Part shown: piece after piece, positions 1 through 5,590 of the stretch
Layout of the letters: every line of letters begins with the position of its first letter
Numbering within the stretch: position 1 is the first letter of the stretch
DNA from: Parafilimonas sp.
GTDB taxonomy: Bacteria > Bacteroidota > Bacteroidia > Chitinophagales > Chitinophagaceae
Direction: 5' to 3'
Length of the DNA: 5,590 bases
Assembly: GCA_023251275.1 (NCBI GenBank)
Contig: JAHEZC010000216.1
Coordinates: 1-5,590 of the forward strand
The notes under the pieces: model-generated
The model's input: only the letters and a program-made list of their open reading frames with translations
Told to the model about the DNA's origin: nothing
Databases searched by the model: none
Translations under genes and position numbers: made by a program

Positions 1-86
1 ATGATGCTGTTCCAATCTTCATTCAAAAAGTAAATACCACCATCGCTTTGAAGCAGATTTCCTTTTGAGGTTTTATATAATTTCAT
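1..86 (-). CDS. Partial gene: N-terminus of a probable FAH family hydrolase
   Basis: Reading the minus strand from an ATG at 86-84 gives 28 complete codons with no stop before the window edge. The product begins MKLYKTSKGNLLQSDG and ends in an acidic/aromatic stretch NEDWNSI. From memory, this pattern (M-K-L-Y-K-T-x-K-G, then a variable hydrophobic strand, then a W preceded by acidic residues) resembles the N-terminus of Bacteroidota fumarylacetoacetate hydrolase family proteins, which hydrolyse or decarboxylate diketo acids in sugar-acid or aromatic catabolism. None of the catalytic region is inside the window, so the function is only suggested. The start lies 17 bases after the stop of the DUF6786 lipoprotein gene on the same strand, and no terminator hairpin lies between them, so co-transcription is likely. 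No Shine-Dalgarno sequence precedes the ATG; the upstream bases are AT-rich, as usual in this phylum. I am fairly sure this is a real gene start and less sure of the family. Confidence 0.55.
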   Translation of the reverse strand, partial: MKLYKTSKGNLLQSDGGIYFLNEDWNSI

Positions 87-103
87 TGAAATAAATTTAT
101 CTT

Positions 104-1339
104 TTACCATTTCTTTACTTCGTCCAAATCCACTCCAAGCAATTGTTTCGCCAGTTCGTTCAACACGTTGTAGTCTCCCTGGAAATGACAGGTGGTTTGT
201 TTGTATTCCTGTGTTTCACCGAGCTTGAGTTCTTTTGCTGGGGAAGAAGATTCTATTTCGTAGAAAGGGCCGAGCTGTGTGCCATCCTGCAAAGGCCCAT
301 CGTTGTAAGAATTGATCACATCACCTTTGTACGGTTCTTTTTGTATCTCCCATTTTGAATTTACATACAATCCATTTTTATCAACCTCCGGAATGATAAT
401 GGTAAGCGCATTTTTCTTAAAATCAAAACTGCCTGCAATAGGCTTTGCAATAACAGGCGACACGCCGATCTTGCCCCTTGATTTTCCATCGCAACGGAAA
501 TACAACACGCTGTCTTTTACCAGGAGCCTGTCCGGCGATATTTTTCCAAAATAATTATCAGTGATGTATGAATGTGCATTGTGTTGCGGTGAAAATGGAA
601 TGATCACTTTTGTTTCTTCGGTGGGAGTCATCATACCCAATAACCAAATGGACAGTAGCCCGCTTTGTTTATTCCATTCATTCGTACCTGTATTTTTTAT
701 TTGATTGTCCGTTTCAAAAGCAACAAATTGAATCCCCGCCGGAATGGTCGTTTTCAGTTTTTGCTCTATAGCATTTTTGTCGAGCAACTGAATTTTTCTT
801 GTGATGGCAAGATTGAAAACAGTTCCTGAATAATTGGTGATGGTTGCATTTTTTGAAAAAACTGCCTGTGATTTATCAGCATGAACAACATCATAAGCGG
901 AAGTATCTATCACAGCCGGAACATACCAATGTGCAATATTGAACGAATCACCTTTCTTGAAATAAATGGAATATTGTCCGCCTTCCGGCCCCATCCAGAA
1001 TCTTTCTTCACCACCAACAGGATTAAAATGTTCTTTCTTTTGGCGTGATGCAATCAACTCATAATTCATCCAGCCAAAACTATTGCTGGTATCACCCGCA
1101 GCAGTGCTGGTCATTACCCTTCCCTGGTAATCGGCAGACAGCAATACTTTTGAATTTCTTTCATCATCCTGCAGCTCTAAAACTTTTTGGGTGTTTTTTT
1201 TCAGAAAAGCTGCGTCGTAACCATAAGTTCCCTTTTCAAAATTCATTTCAACCGTTTTGGTTTTATTATCCGCTTCATTGCACGAAACACAGGTGAGCAA
1301 AAGCAACACGCAAAAAGATTTGGTTTTAATATCATACAT
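104..1339 (-). CDS. DUF6786 family lipoprotein (function unknown)
   Basis: From the ATG at 1339 the product has 411 residues. It begins with a lipoprotein signal: a charged n-region (MYDIKTK), a hydrophobic core (FCVLLLLT) and a lipobox-like C-V-S-C ending at Cys20, so it should be lipid-anchored in the envelope. I chose this start because it gives a normal 19-residue signal. An in-frame ATG at 1363 (419 aa) and a TTG at 1390 (428 aa) are possible but lengthen the n-region. The body is beta-rich and carries landmarks I associate with DUF6786: GGEERFWMGPEGGQ at about 109-122, WLLGMM at 232-237, NDGP at 346-349, FYEIESSSPA at 359-368 and HFQGD at 385-389. The style (an E/G-rich strand followed by 'tNtGt' and 'WLLGM' segments) recalls galactose-mutarotase-like sugar-binding folds, but that is an inference. 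No enzymatic activity is known to me. It is divergent from the GH172 gene and leads into the FAH-like gene, a carbohydrate-use context. Confidence 0.82.
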   Translation of the reverse strand: MYDIKTKSFCVLLLLTCVSCNEADNKTKTVEMNFEKGTYGYDAAFLKKNTQKVLELQDDERNSKVLLSADYQGRVMTSTAAGDTSNSFGWMNYELIASRQKKEHFNPVGGEERFWMGPEGGQYSIYFKKGDSFNIAHWYVPAVIDTSAYDVVHADKSQAVFSKNATITNYSGTVFNLAITRKIQLLDKNAIEQKLKTTIPAGIQFVAFETDNQIKNTGTNEWNKQSGLLSIWLLGMMTPTEETKVIIPFSPQHNAHSYITDNYFGKISPDRLLVKDSVLYFRCDGKSRGKIGVSPVIAKPIAGSFDFKKNALTIIIPEVDKNGLYVNSKWEIQKEPYKGDVINSYNDGPLQDGTQLGPFYEIESSSPAKELKLGETQEYKQTTCHFQGDYNVLNELAKQLLGVDLDEVKKW

Positions 1340-1377
1340 ACAGCAAACTTTTTTTATAGACATTCTGAAGTAAGTTG

Positions 1378-1385
1378 CTAATATA
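1378..1385 (-). promoter_or_regulatory. Weak candidate -7 element for the DUF6786 operon
   Basis: Read on the minus strand this is TATATTAG, which matches the Bacteroidota -7 consensus TAnnTTTG at five of six defined positions. There is no convincing TTTG at the -33 position. If used, transcription would begin just ahead of the ATG at 1363, which would favour the ATG at 1339 as the translation start. AT-rich DNA yields such matches by chance, so confidence is low. Confidence 0.2.
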
Positions 1386-1448
1386 TCCAATTCATCCTGA
1401 AAAAATTTTATTGATAAGAGAAAGTTTTAAGAGGATAAAAAACTGTAT

Positions 1449-1460
1449 CTGATATGTCAG
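1449..1460. promoter_or_regulatory. Near-palindromic 12-mer, possible operator
   Basis: The sequence CTGATATGTCAG has CTGA/TCAG arms and is symmetric at all but one base pair (T opposite G). It lies roughly midway between the two divergent lipoprotein starts, a sensible place for a regulator that controls both. There is no second copy in the window and no regulator gene nearby, so it could be chance. Confidence 0.18.
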
Positions 1461-1529
1461 GAGAAAATCATGCAATATTTGAAAAGTAAAAATAAATTCA
1501 TCTCATGCTAAAAATCCAATCAATATTGC

Positions 1530-1537
1530 CATATTTG
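1530..1537 (+). promoter_or_regulatory. Candidate -7 element for the GH172 gene
   Basis: CATATTTG matches the Bacteroidota TAnnTTTG element with one mismatch (C for the first T) and ends 20 bases before the ATG at 1558. A second one-mismatch copy, AATATTTG, lies at 1474-1481. Neither has a clear TTTG about 19-21 bases upstream. One of them may drive the gene, but the sequence cannot decide which. Confidence 0.25.
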
Positions 1538-1557
1538 AATGATTAAAAAGACCGCTT

Positions 1558-2829
1558 ATGAAATCAAAATTGTCAAACACGCATTCCTATTCCCCTTTAA
1601 ACCAGATTATCATTTTTTGCCTGTTACTTTTTGTCTGTAGTTGTTCAGAAACAGCTAAACAAAAAAACGGCGATTCTTACTCCGGAAAACTTTATGAATA
1701 CAACGAAAATTCAAAGCCACAGTGGAGCAGCTTCGAAAATATAAATGGAGAAAAAGGCAAAGGCGGAATGGAAAACAACGGCGCCAAGGGTCATCCTTAT
1801 GATTATATCAATGCCGGTGAATCTAAATTATTGCTCGATGTGCGGGGATCCGGAATCATTAACAGAATATGGATGACGATCAATGACCGCTCTCCTGAAA
1901 TGCTTCGCTCCTTAAAGCTGGAAATGTTTTGGGATAATGAAGAAAAGCCCGCTGTTGCTGTGCCCTTAGGTGATTTTTTTGGAACAGGATTAGGCAAGAC
2001 AGCCATTTTCCATAATACTTTTTTTGCAAACCCTGAAGGCAGGTCTTTCAATTGCTTTATCCCGATGCCTTTTAGAAAAGCTGCGAAAATAAAGATCACC
2101 AACGAGTCAGGAAAAAAACTCAACAACCTTTTCTTCGATGTGGATTTTCAATTGACTGAATGGAAAGATTCATACATGTACTTCCACACATACTGGAGCA
2201 GGGATACTGCCACAACACTTGCCAAAGATTTTGAATTGCTGCCGGGTGTTAATGGTAAAGGCCGGTTTCTCGGTGTGAATATTGGAATCAATGCTAATCC
2301 GCTTTACAAAGACTCATGGTGGGGTGAAGGCGAGGTAAAAATGTATCTCGACGGTGATAAGGAATTTCCGACTATTGTTGGCACAGGCACAGAAGATTAT
2401 ATAGGCACCGCGTGGGGACAGGGACAATTTTTCAATGATTATTCCGGCTGTCTTGTGGCAGATGACAAAAATATCCAGTGGGCATATTACAGGTACCATG
2501 TTCCCGACCCTGTATTTTTTGAGAAAGAATGTCGCGTGACTATTCAGCAGATCGGCGGCAGCATGAAGAAAGACGTGCTTGCCATGCAGAAAGCCAAAGT
2601 ACCGCTGATACCAGTAACGATTGACAGTGAAAAAGGATTTATTCCCCTTTACAAAAAAGATAGTACCGTATCGCTGGATGACCCATCACTGCCTGATGGC
2701 TGGACAAATTTCTACCGTTCGGATGATGTATCGGCAACTGCTTATTTTTATTTGAACAGTCCATCATCGGGTTTAGCTGCATTGCAACCGGTTGGGCAAA
2801 GAATAAGTAATATGCAGGCTAAGCCATGA
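1558..2829 (+). CDS. DUF2961/GH172 family lipoprotein glycoside hydrolase
   Basis: The product has 423 residues. An N-terminal signal (hydrophobic core about 17-26, lipobox V-C-S-C with Cys29 as lipidation site) predicts an envelope lipoprotein. The rest is a full-length DUF2961 domain, now family GH172. Landmarks are an N-terminal E-N-x-x-G-E-K-G-x-G-G-x-x-N-N-G-A-K-G-H segment (about 60-79), G-x-G-I-I-N-R-I-W (97-105), V-P-L-G-D-F-F-G (135-142), NSWWGEG-like DSWWGEGE (252-259) and GTGTEDYIGTAWG (275-287). Family knowledge: characterised GH172 enzymes act on alpha-D-fructofuranosides (difructose dianhydride I synthase/hydrolase) and on D-arabinofuranosides of arabinan. By motif alignment, the catalytic glutamates would be Glu257 (WWGEG) as nucleophile and Glu279 (GTGTED) as acid/base; this assignment is inferred. 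The exact substrate cannot be read from the sequence. Start: ATG at 1558 without a Shine-Dalgarno, preceded by A-rich DNA; no better alternative is near. It is divergent from the DUF6786 gene, and 88 bases separate it from the downstream oxidase. Confidence 0.92.
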   Translation: MKSKLSNTHSYSPLNQIIIFCLLLFVCSCSETAKQKNGDSYSGKLYEYNENSKPQWSSFENINGEKGKGGMENNGAKGHPYDYINAGESKLLLDVRGSGIINRIWMTINDRSPEMLRSLKLEMFWDNEEKPAVAVPLGDFFGTGLGKTAIFHNTFFANPEGRSFNCFIPMPFRKAAKIKITNESGKKLNNLFFDVDFQLTEWKDSYMYFHTYWSRDTATTLAKDFELLPGVNGKGRFLGVNIGINANPLYKDSWWGEGEVKMYLDGDKEFPTIVGTGTEDYIGTAWGQGQFFNDYSGCLVADDKNIQWAYYRYHVPDPVFFEKECRVTIQQIGGSMKKDVLAMQKAKVPLIPVTIDSEKGFIPLYKKDSTVSLDDPSLPDGWTNFYRSDDVSATAYFYLNSPSSGLAALQPVGQRISNMQAKP

Positions 2830-2879
2830 GTATAACCTTCAGCTATCAAATGATGAAAGCTCACAGAGTTAAAACAGAG

Positions 2880-2887
2880 TATTTTTG
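2880..2887 (+). promoter_or_regulatory. -7 promoter element before the FAD/Fe-S oxidase gene
   Basis: TATTTTTG is a full match to the Bacteroidota sigma-factor -7 consensus TAnnTTTG. It lies 30 bases before the ATG at 2918, giving a short leader of roughly 25 bases. No TTTG or TTG is visible at the expected -33 spacing, which weakens the call. If real, the oxidase has its own promoter and need not depend on read-through from the GH172 gene. I found no convincing terminator hairpin in the 2830-2917 gap. Confidence 0.4.
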
Positions 2888-2917
2888 CAACCGCCATTTC
2901 AGAATAAATTGACTTAC

Positions 2918-5590
2918 ATGAATGAAAAGTTGCTGCAGTTGGCACAAATACTCGAAGGGGAATTTTATTTTCATGATACAATACGGACTCTCTATGCAAC
3001 CGATGCATCGGCTTACCGGGAAATGCCGCTTGCTGTAGCTATACCCAAAACACAAGAAGATATAAAAAAATTAATTGCTTTTGCCCATGCAGAAAAAACC
3101 TCACTTATACCAAGAACTGCTGGTACTTCACTCGCAGGACAGGTGGTTGGAAATGGCATTGTAACGGATGTATCAAAATATTTTACACAAATACTTGAAC
3201 TGAACAATGAAGAGAAATGGGTGCGTGTGCAGCCCGGAGTAGTGCGTGACGAACTCAACATGTTCCTTGCGCCTCATGGATTATTTTTCGGCCCGGAAAC
3301 TTCTACTGCCAACCGCGCCATGATCGGCGGAATGGTGGGTAATAATTCCTGCGGCTCTAACTCCATTGTATATGGAAGTACACGAAACCACCTCCTTGAA
3401 GTGAAAGCATTCCTGAGCGATGGCTCGGAATCGGTTTTCAAATCATTGGATATTGATGAGTTTCATGACAAATGTGAAGGTCATAATCTTGAAGCGAATA
3501 TTTACAAAACAGTTCGAAGCTTATTAAGCAATTATGATAACCAGGTGGAGATAAGAAAAGAATTTCCCAAGAAATCCGTTGAGAGAAGGAATACAGGTTA
3601 TGCGATAGATATATTACTTGAATCTGCTCCTTTTATCGCAGGTAAAGAGGATTTTAATTTTTGTAGACTCATTGCAGGTTCTGAGGGCACGCTTGCATTT
3701 ATCACAGAAATAAAACTGAATGTTGTTCCGCTCCCACCTGGAGTAACGGGTTTATTGTGCGTGCATTTTAATACAATAGATGAATCGCTGAGAGCCAATC
3801 TGATCGCTTTAAAATATAAGCCCCGCGCCAGTGAATTAATTGATAATTATATTCTCCAATGCACCAAAGATAATATTGAACAAAGAAAGAATCGCTTCTT
3901 TGTGCAAGGTGATCCAGGCGCCATACTTGTGATTGAAATTGCCGGAACAAACAGGGAAGAAATTATTGATACCTCTCATCAAATGGAAGCTGAGATGCGT
4001 GCTTCCGGGTTGGGCTATCATTTTCCTTTATTGTTCGGGGATGACACAAAAAAAATATGGACACTCCGCAAAGCAGGGCTTGGCCTGCTGAGTAATTTAC
4101 CCGGTGATGAAAAAGCAGTTCCCGTGATTGAAGATACTGCCGTAGATGTAAATGACCTGCCGGCGTATATCCGTGATTTCAATGAAATACTGAAAAAAAA
4201 TAATCTCTATTCTGTTCATTATGCGCATGCAGGATCAGGTGAGATACACCTGCGTCCCATCATCAATTTAAAAACAGCAAAAGGCAATAAACTGTTCCGG
4301 AATATTGCAAAAGAAATAGCAGCGCTGGTAAAAAAATACAATGGTTCACTGAGCGGAGAACATGGTGATGGAAGATTGCGCGGAGAATTTATCAGGCAGA
4401 TGGTAGGTGAAAAAAATTATCAACTGCTGAAAAAAATTAAGCATATATGGGATCCGGAAAATATTTTCAACCCTGGTAAAATTGTGGATACACCTCCTAT
4501 GAACACGATGTTACGCTATACACCAGGCCGGCATATACCTTCATTCAATACAGTATTTCGTTTTTATAACCAGGATATTCTGCAGCATGCAGAGCAATGC
4601 AATGGTTCGGGTGATTGTCGCAAATCACATTTGTCAGGCGGTACTATGTGCCCATCTTTTATGGCAACACGCAATGAAAAAGATAGCACAAGAGCAAGGG
4701 CAAATATTCTAAGGGAATTTCTTACGCATTCAACTAAACATAATCGCTTTGATCATAAAGAGATTTACGAAGTAATGGATCTATGTTTAAGCTGTAAAGG
4801 ATGCAAATCGGAATGTCCTTCCAATGTGGACATGGCTAAATTGAAAGCTGAATTTCTGCAGCATTATTATGATGCCAATGGCGTTCCTCTCCGCTCAAAG
4901 CTGATCGCCAACTTCAGTAAGTCAGCAAAGCTCGGTTCAATGGCGCCCGGCTTATACAATTTCGTGATGACAAATTCAGTCATTGGTAAAATGATAAAAA
5001 GTATTTCTGGCTTCGCTGCTGAGCGTTCATTGCCGCCATTATATAAAACGACGTTGAAAGCATGGTATAAAAAACATAAAAAGAAGATACAAGATATAGG
5101 GAACATGGAAAAAGACACAAGATACAAGATGCAAAATGCCAGTGACCGGAAACCGGCAACCGGAAATCGGAAACTCTTTCTCTTCTGCGATGAATTCACG
5201 AATTATAATGATACCGGGATTGGCATTAATGCGATTTTATTGCTGGAGAAATTGGGCTATGAAGTAATAATACCAGATCATACAGAAAGCGGCAGGGCAT
5301 GGCTTTCCAAAGGATTGGTGCGGGAAGCAAAAAAAATTGCGACTAAGAATATTTCATCCCTAAGCAAAATAATTACAAAAGAGACACCGATGATCGGTAT
5401 CGAGCCTTCTGCGATACTCACATTCAGGGACGAATATATTGACCTTGCGGATGATGAAAATTTTGAAGCCGCAAAAGAATTATCGGAACATGTTTTCCTG
5501 ATAGATGAATTTATTGCCCATGAAATTGATAATGGAAATATCAGCAAAGAACATTTTACCAAAGAAAAAAAATCAATCAAACTGCACGGG
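2918..5590 (+). CDS. Partial FAD-linked 2-hydroxyacid dehydrogenase fused to Fe-S protein
   Basis: An uninterrupted frame of 891 codons runs off the right edge. The N-terminal half is a FAD-binding type 4 domain (about 38-168) with the PP-loop R-T-A-G-T-S-L-A-G-Q at 66-75, GGMVGNNSCGSNS at 137-149 and AGSEGTLAF at 253-261. The FAD-oxidase C domain (about 270-523) has LRKAG (383-387), PVIEDTAV (402-409), H-A-G-S-G-E-I-H (437-444), GEHGDGR (480-486) and NIFNPGKIVD (514-523). His437, His444 and Glu481 match the metal-binding set of D-2-hydroxyglutarate dehydrogenases. The iron-sulfur part has Cys561, Cys567 and Cys578-Pro, then a classic CxxCxxCxxxCP (623, 626, 629, 633). A CCG-type domain starts near 753 (LFCDEFTNYND 756-766, SGRAWLSKG 791-799, GIEPSAILTFRDEY 827-840). 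The frame stops at LHG, the start of the expected HGHCHQK motif. E. coli YdiJ (about 1018 aa) has this layout, so roughly 100 codons are missing. It likely oxidises a D-2-hydroxyacid such as D-lactate, D-2-hydroxyglutarate or glycolate, passing electrons via Fe-S clusters to the respiratory chain. The substrate is not decidable. ATG 2918 is the first ATG after an in-frame stop at 2870. Residues 724-751 are an unusual repeat-derived linker. Confidence 0.93.
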   Translation, partial: MNEKLLQLAQILEGEFYFHDTIRTLYATDASAYREMPLAVAIPKTQEDIKKLIAFAHAEKTSLIPRTAGTSLAGQVVGNGIVTDVSKYFTQILELNNEEKWVRVQPGVVRDELNMFLAPHGLFFGPETSTANRAMIGGMVGNNSCGSNSIVYGSTRNHLLEVKAFLSDGSESVFKSLDIDEFHDKCEGHNLEANIYKTVRSLLSNYDNQVEIRKEFPKKSVERRNTGYAIDILLESAPFIAGKEDFNFCRLIAGSEGTLAFITEIKLNVVPLPPGVTGLLCVHFNTIDESLRANLIALKYKPRASELIDNYILQCTKDNIEQRKNRFFVQGDPGAILVIEIAGTNREEIIDTSHQMEAEMRASGLGYHFPLLFGDDTKKIWTLRKAGLGLLSNLPGDEKAVPVIEDTAVDVNDLPAYIRDFNEILKKNNLYSVHYAHAGSGEIHLRPIINLKTAKGNKLFRNIAKEIAALVKKYNGSLSGEHGDGRLRGEFIRQMVGEKNYQLLKKIKHIWDPENIFNPGKIVDTPPMNTMLRYTPGRHIPSFNTVFRFYNQDILQHAEQCNGSGDCRKSHLSGGTMCPSFMATRNEKDSTRARANILREFLTHSTKHNRFDHKEIYEVMDLCLSCKGCKSECPSNVDMAKLKAEFLQHYYDANGVPLRSKLIANFSKSAKLGSMAPGLYNFVMTNSVIGKMIKSISGFAAERSLPPLYKTTLKAWYKKHKKKIQDIGNMEKDTRYKMQNASDRKPATGNRKLFLFCDEFTNYNDTGIGINAILLLEKLGYEVIIPDHTESGRAWLSKGLVREAKKIATKNISSLSKIITKETPMIGIEPSAILTFRDEYIDLADDENFEAAKELSEHVFLIDEFIAHEIDNGNISKEHFTKEKKSIKLHG
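5087..5170 (+). repeat. Twelve degenerate 7-bp tandem units inside the oxidase gene
   Basis: The tract divides without slippage into twelve 7-base units. The upstream part is built on an ATACAAG-like unit (exact at 5087-5093 and 5122-5128, variant ACACAAG at 5115-5121, decaying to ATGCAAA and ATGCCAG). The downstream part uses a CCGG-bearing unit (TGACCGG 5143-5149, AAACCGG 5150-5156, CAACCGG 5157-5163, AAATCGG 5164-5170). The units at 5094-5114 are the most diverged. The whole tract is 84 bases, so it adds 28 codons (residues 724-751) without shifting the frame. The encoded peptide is hydrophilic and low in structure-forming hydrophobics. It sits between the lysine-rich end of the Fe-S domain and the first strand of the C-terminal domain. 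Base content differs sharply between the two halves (A-rich, then CCGG-rich), unlike the flanking coding sequence. Confidence 0.7.

Noticed and set aside
143..1381. Several plus-strand open frames of 64-83 codons
   Set aside because: They are antisense shadows of the DUF6786 gene, with no signals, conserved motifs or plausible starts of their own.
1340..1390. Longer starts of the DUF6786 gene at TTG 1390 or ATG 1363
   Set aside because: They would place 16 or more extra residues before the hydrophobic core and give an atypically long n-region. The ATG at 1339 gives a normal lipoprotein signal. The ATG at 1363 cannot be excluded.
2830..2917. Terminator hairpin after the GH172 gene
   Set aside because: Only trivial stems of about four bases are present (such as ATCA-AA-TGAT), with no adjacent U-run, so a terminator cannot be supported.
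4193..4200. Runs of eight A residues in the oxidase gene (also near 4048-4055 and 5328-5336) as programmed slippage sites
   Set aside because: The zero frame stays open and conserved across all of them, and such runs are expected from AAA lysine codons in an AT-rich genome.
5087..5170. CRISPR-like array
   Set aside because: The units are 7 bases, directly adjacent and without spacers, and the tract is translated in frame within a gene.
5087..5180. Frameshift or assembly error at the repeat tract
   Set aside because: The reading frame is the same before and after: the Fe-S motif upstream and LFCDEFTNYND downstream are both in frame, and the tract is exactly 28 codons.
4867..5199. 110-codon open frame on the minus strand with a hydrophobic N-terminal half
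   Set aside because: It lies wholly antisense to the well-conserved oxidase frame and overlaps the repeat array. Its hydrophobicity arises from the complement of lysine-rich A-rich codons, and it resembles no family I know.
5278..5580. 100-codon minus-strand open frame at the right end
   Set aside because: It is antisense to the conserved C-terminal domain of the oxidase (SGRAWLSKG and GIEPSAILTFRDEY), which accounts for the coding signal.

Overview
The window looks like chromosomal DNA of a member of the Bacteroidota, most likely in or near the Chitinophagaceae. This is an inference. It rests on the AT-rich composition, the absence of Shine-Dalgarno sequences before the starts, a -7 element of the TAnnTTTG type, two predicted surface lipoproteins, and protein families common in that phylum. 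There are four protein genes, two of them cut by the window edges. I see no rRNA, tRNA, CRISPR array or insertion sequence.

Layout. Bases 1-86 (minus strand) are the first 28 codons of a gene whose N-terminus resembles Bacteroidota fumarylacetoacetate hydrolase (FAH) family proteins. Seventeen bases upstream of it, on the same strand, ends a complete lipoprotein gene (104-1339) that I assign to DUF6786, so these two probably form one operon. An AT-rich divergent intergenic region (about 1340-1557) separates it from a plus-strand lipoprotein gene (1558-2829). That gene belongs to DUF2961, now glycoside hydrolase family GH172. After 88 bases with a good -7 promoter match comes the largest gene (2918 to the right edge). 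It is an open frame of 891 codons with no stop in the window. It encodes a fused FAD-dependent 2-hydroxyacid dehydrogenase and iron-sulfur protein, related to the D-2-hydroxyglutarate/D-lactate/glycolate oxidising flavoproteins (E. coli YdiJ type). The frame is cut inside its HGHCHQK-type motif.

How they may work together. The two lipoproteins look like a divergent glycan-handling pair at the cell envelope: GH172 as a candidate glycosidase on furanoside linkages, and DUF6786 of unknown role. The FAH-like enzyme and the FAD/Fe-S oxidase would be consistent with an oxidative, non-phosphorylated sugar-acid route releasing pyruvate plus a hydroxyacid. That pathway is only an inference from gene neighbourhood, and the oxidase may simply be a housekeeping neighbour.

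The most unusual feature is an 84-base tract (5087-5170) inside the oxidase gene. It consists of twelve degenerate 7-base units in uninterrupted phase, resembles intergenic repeat DNA, and translates in frame as exactly 28 residues. It sits in the linker between the iron-sulfur domain and the C-terminal cysteine-rich (CCG-type) domain.
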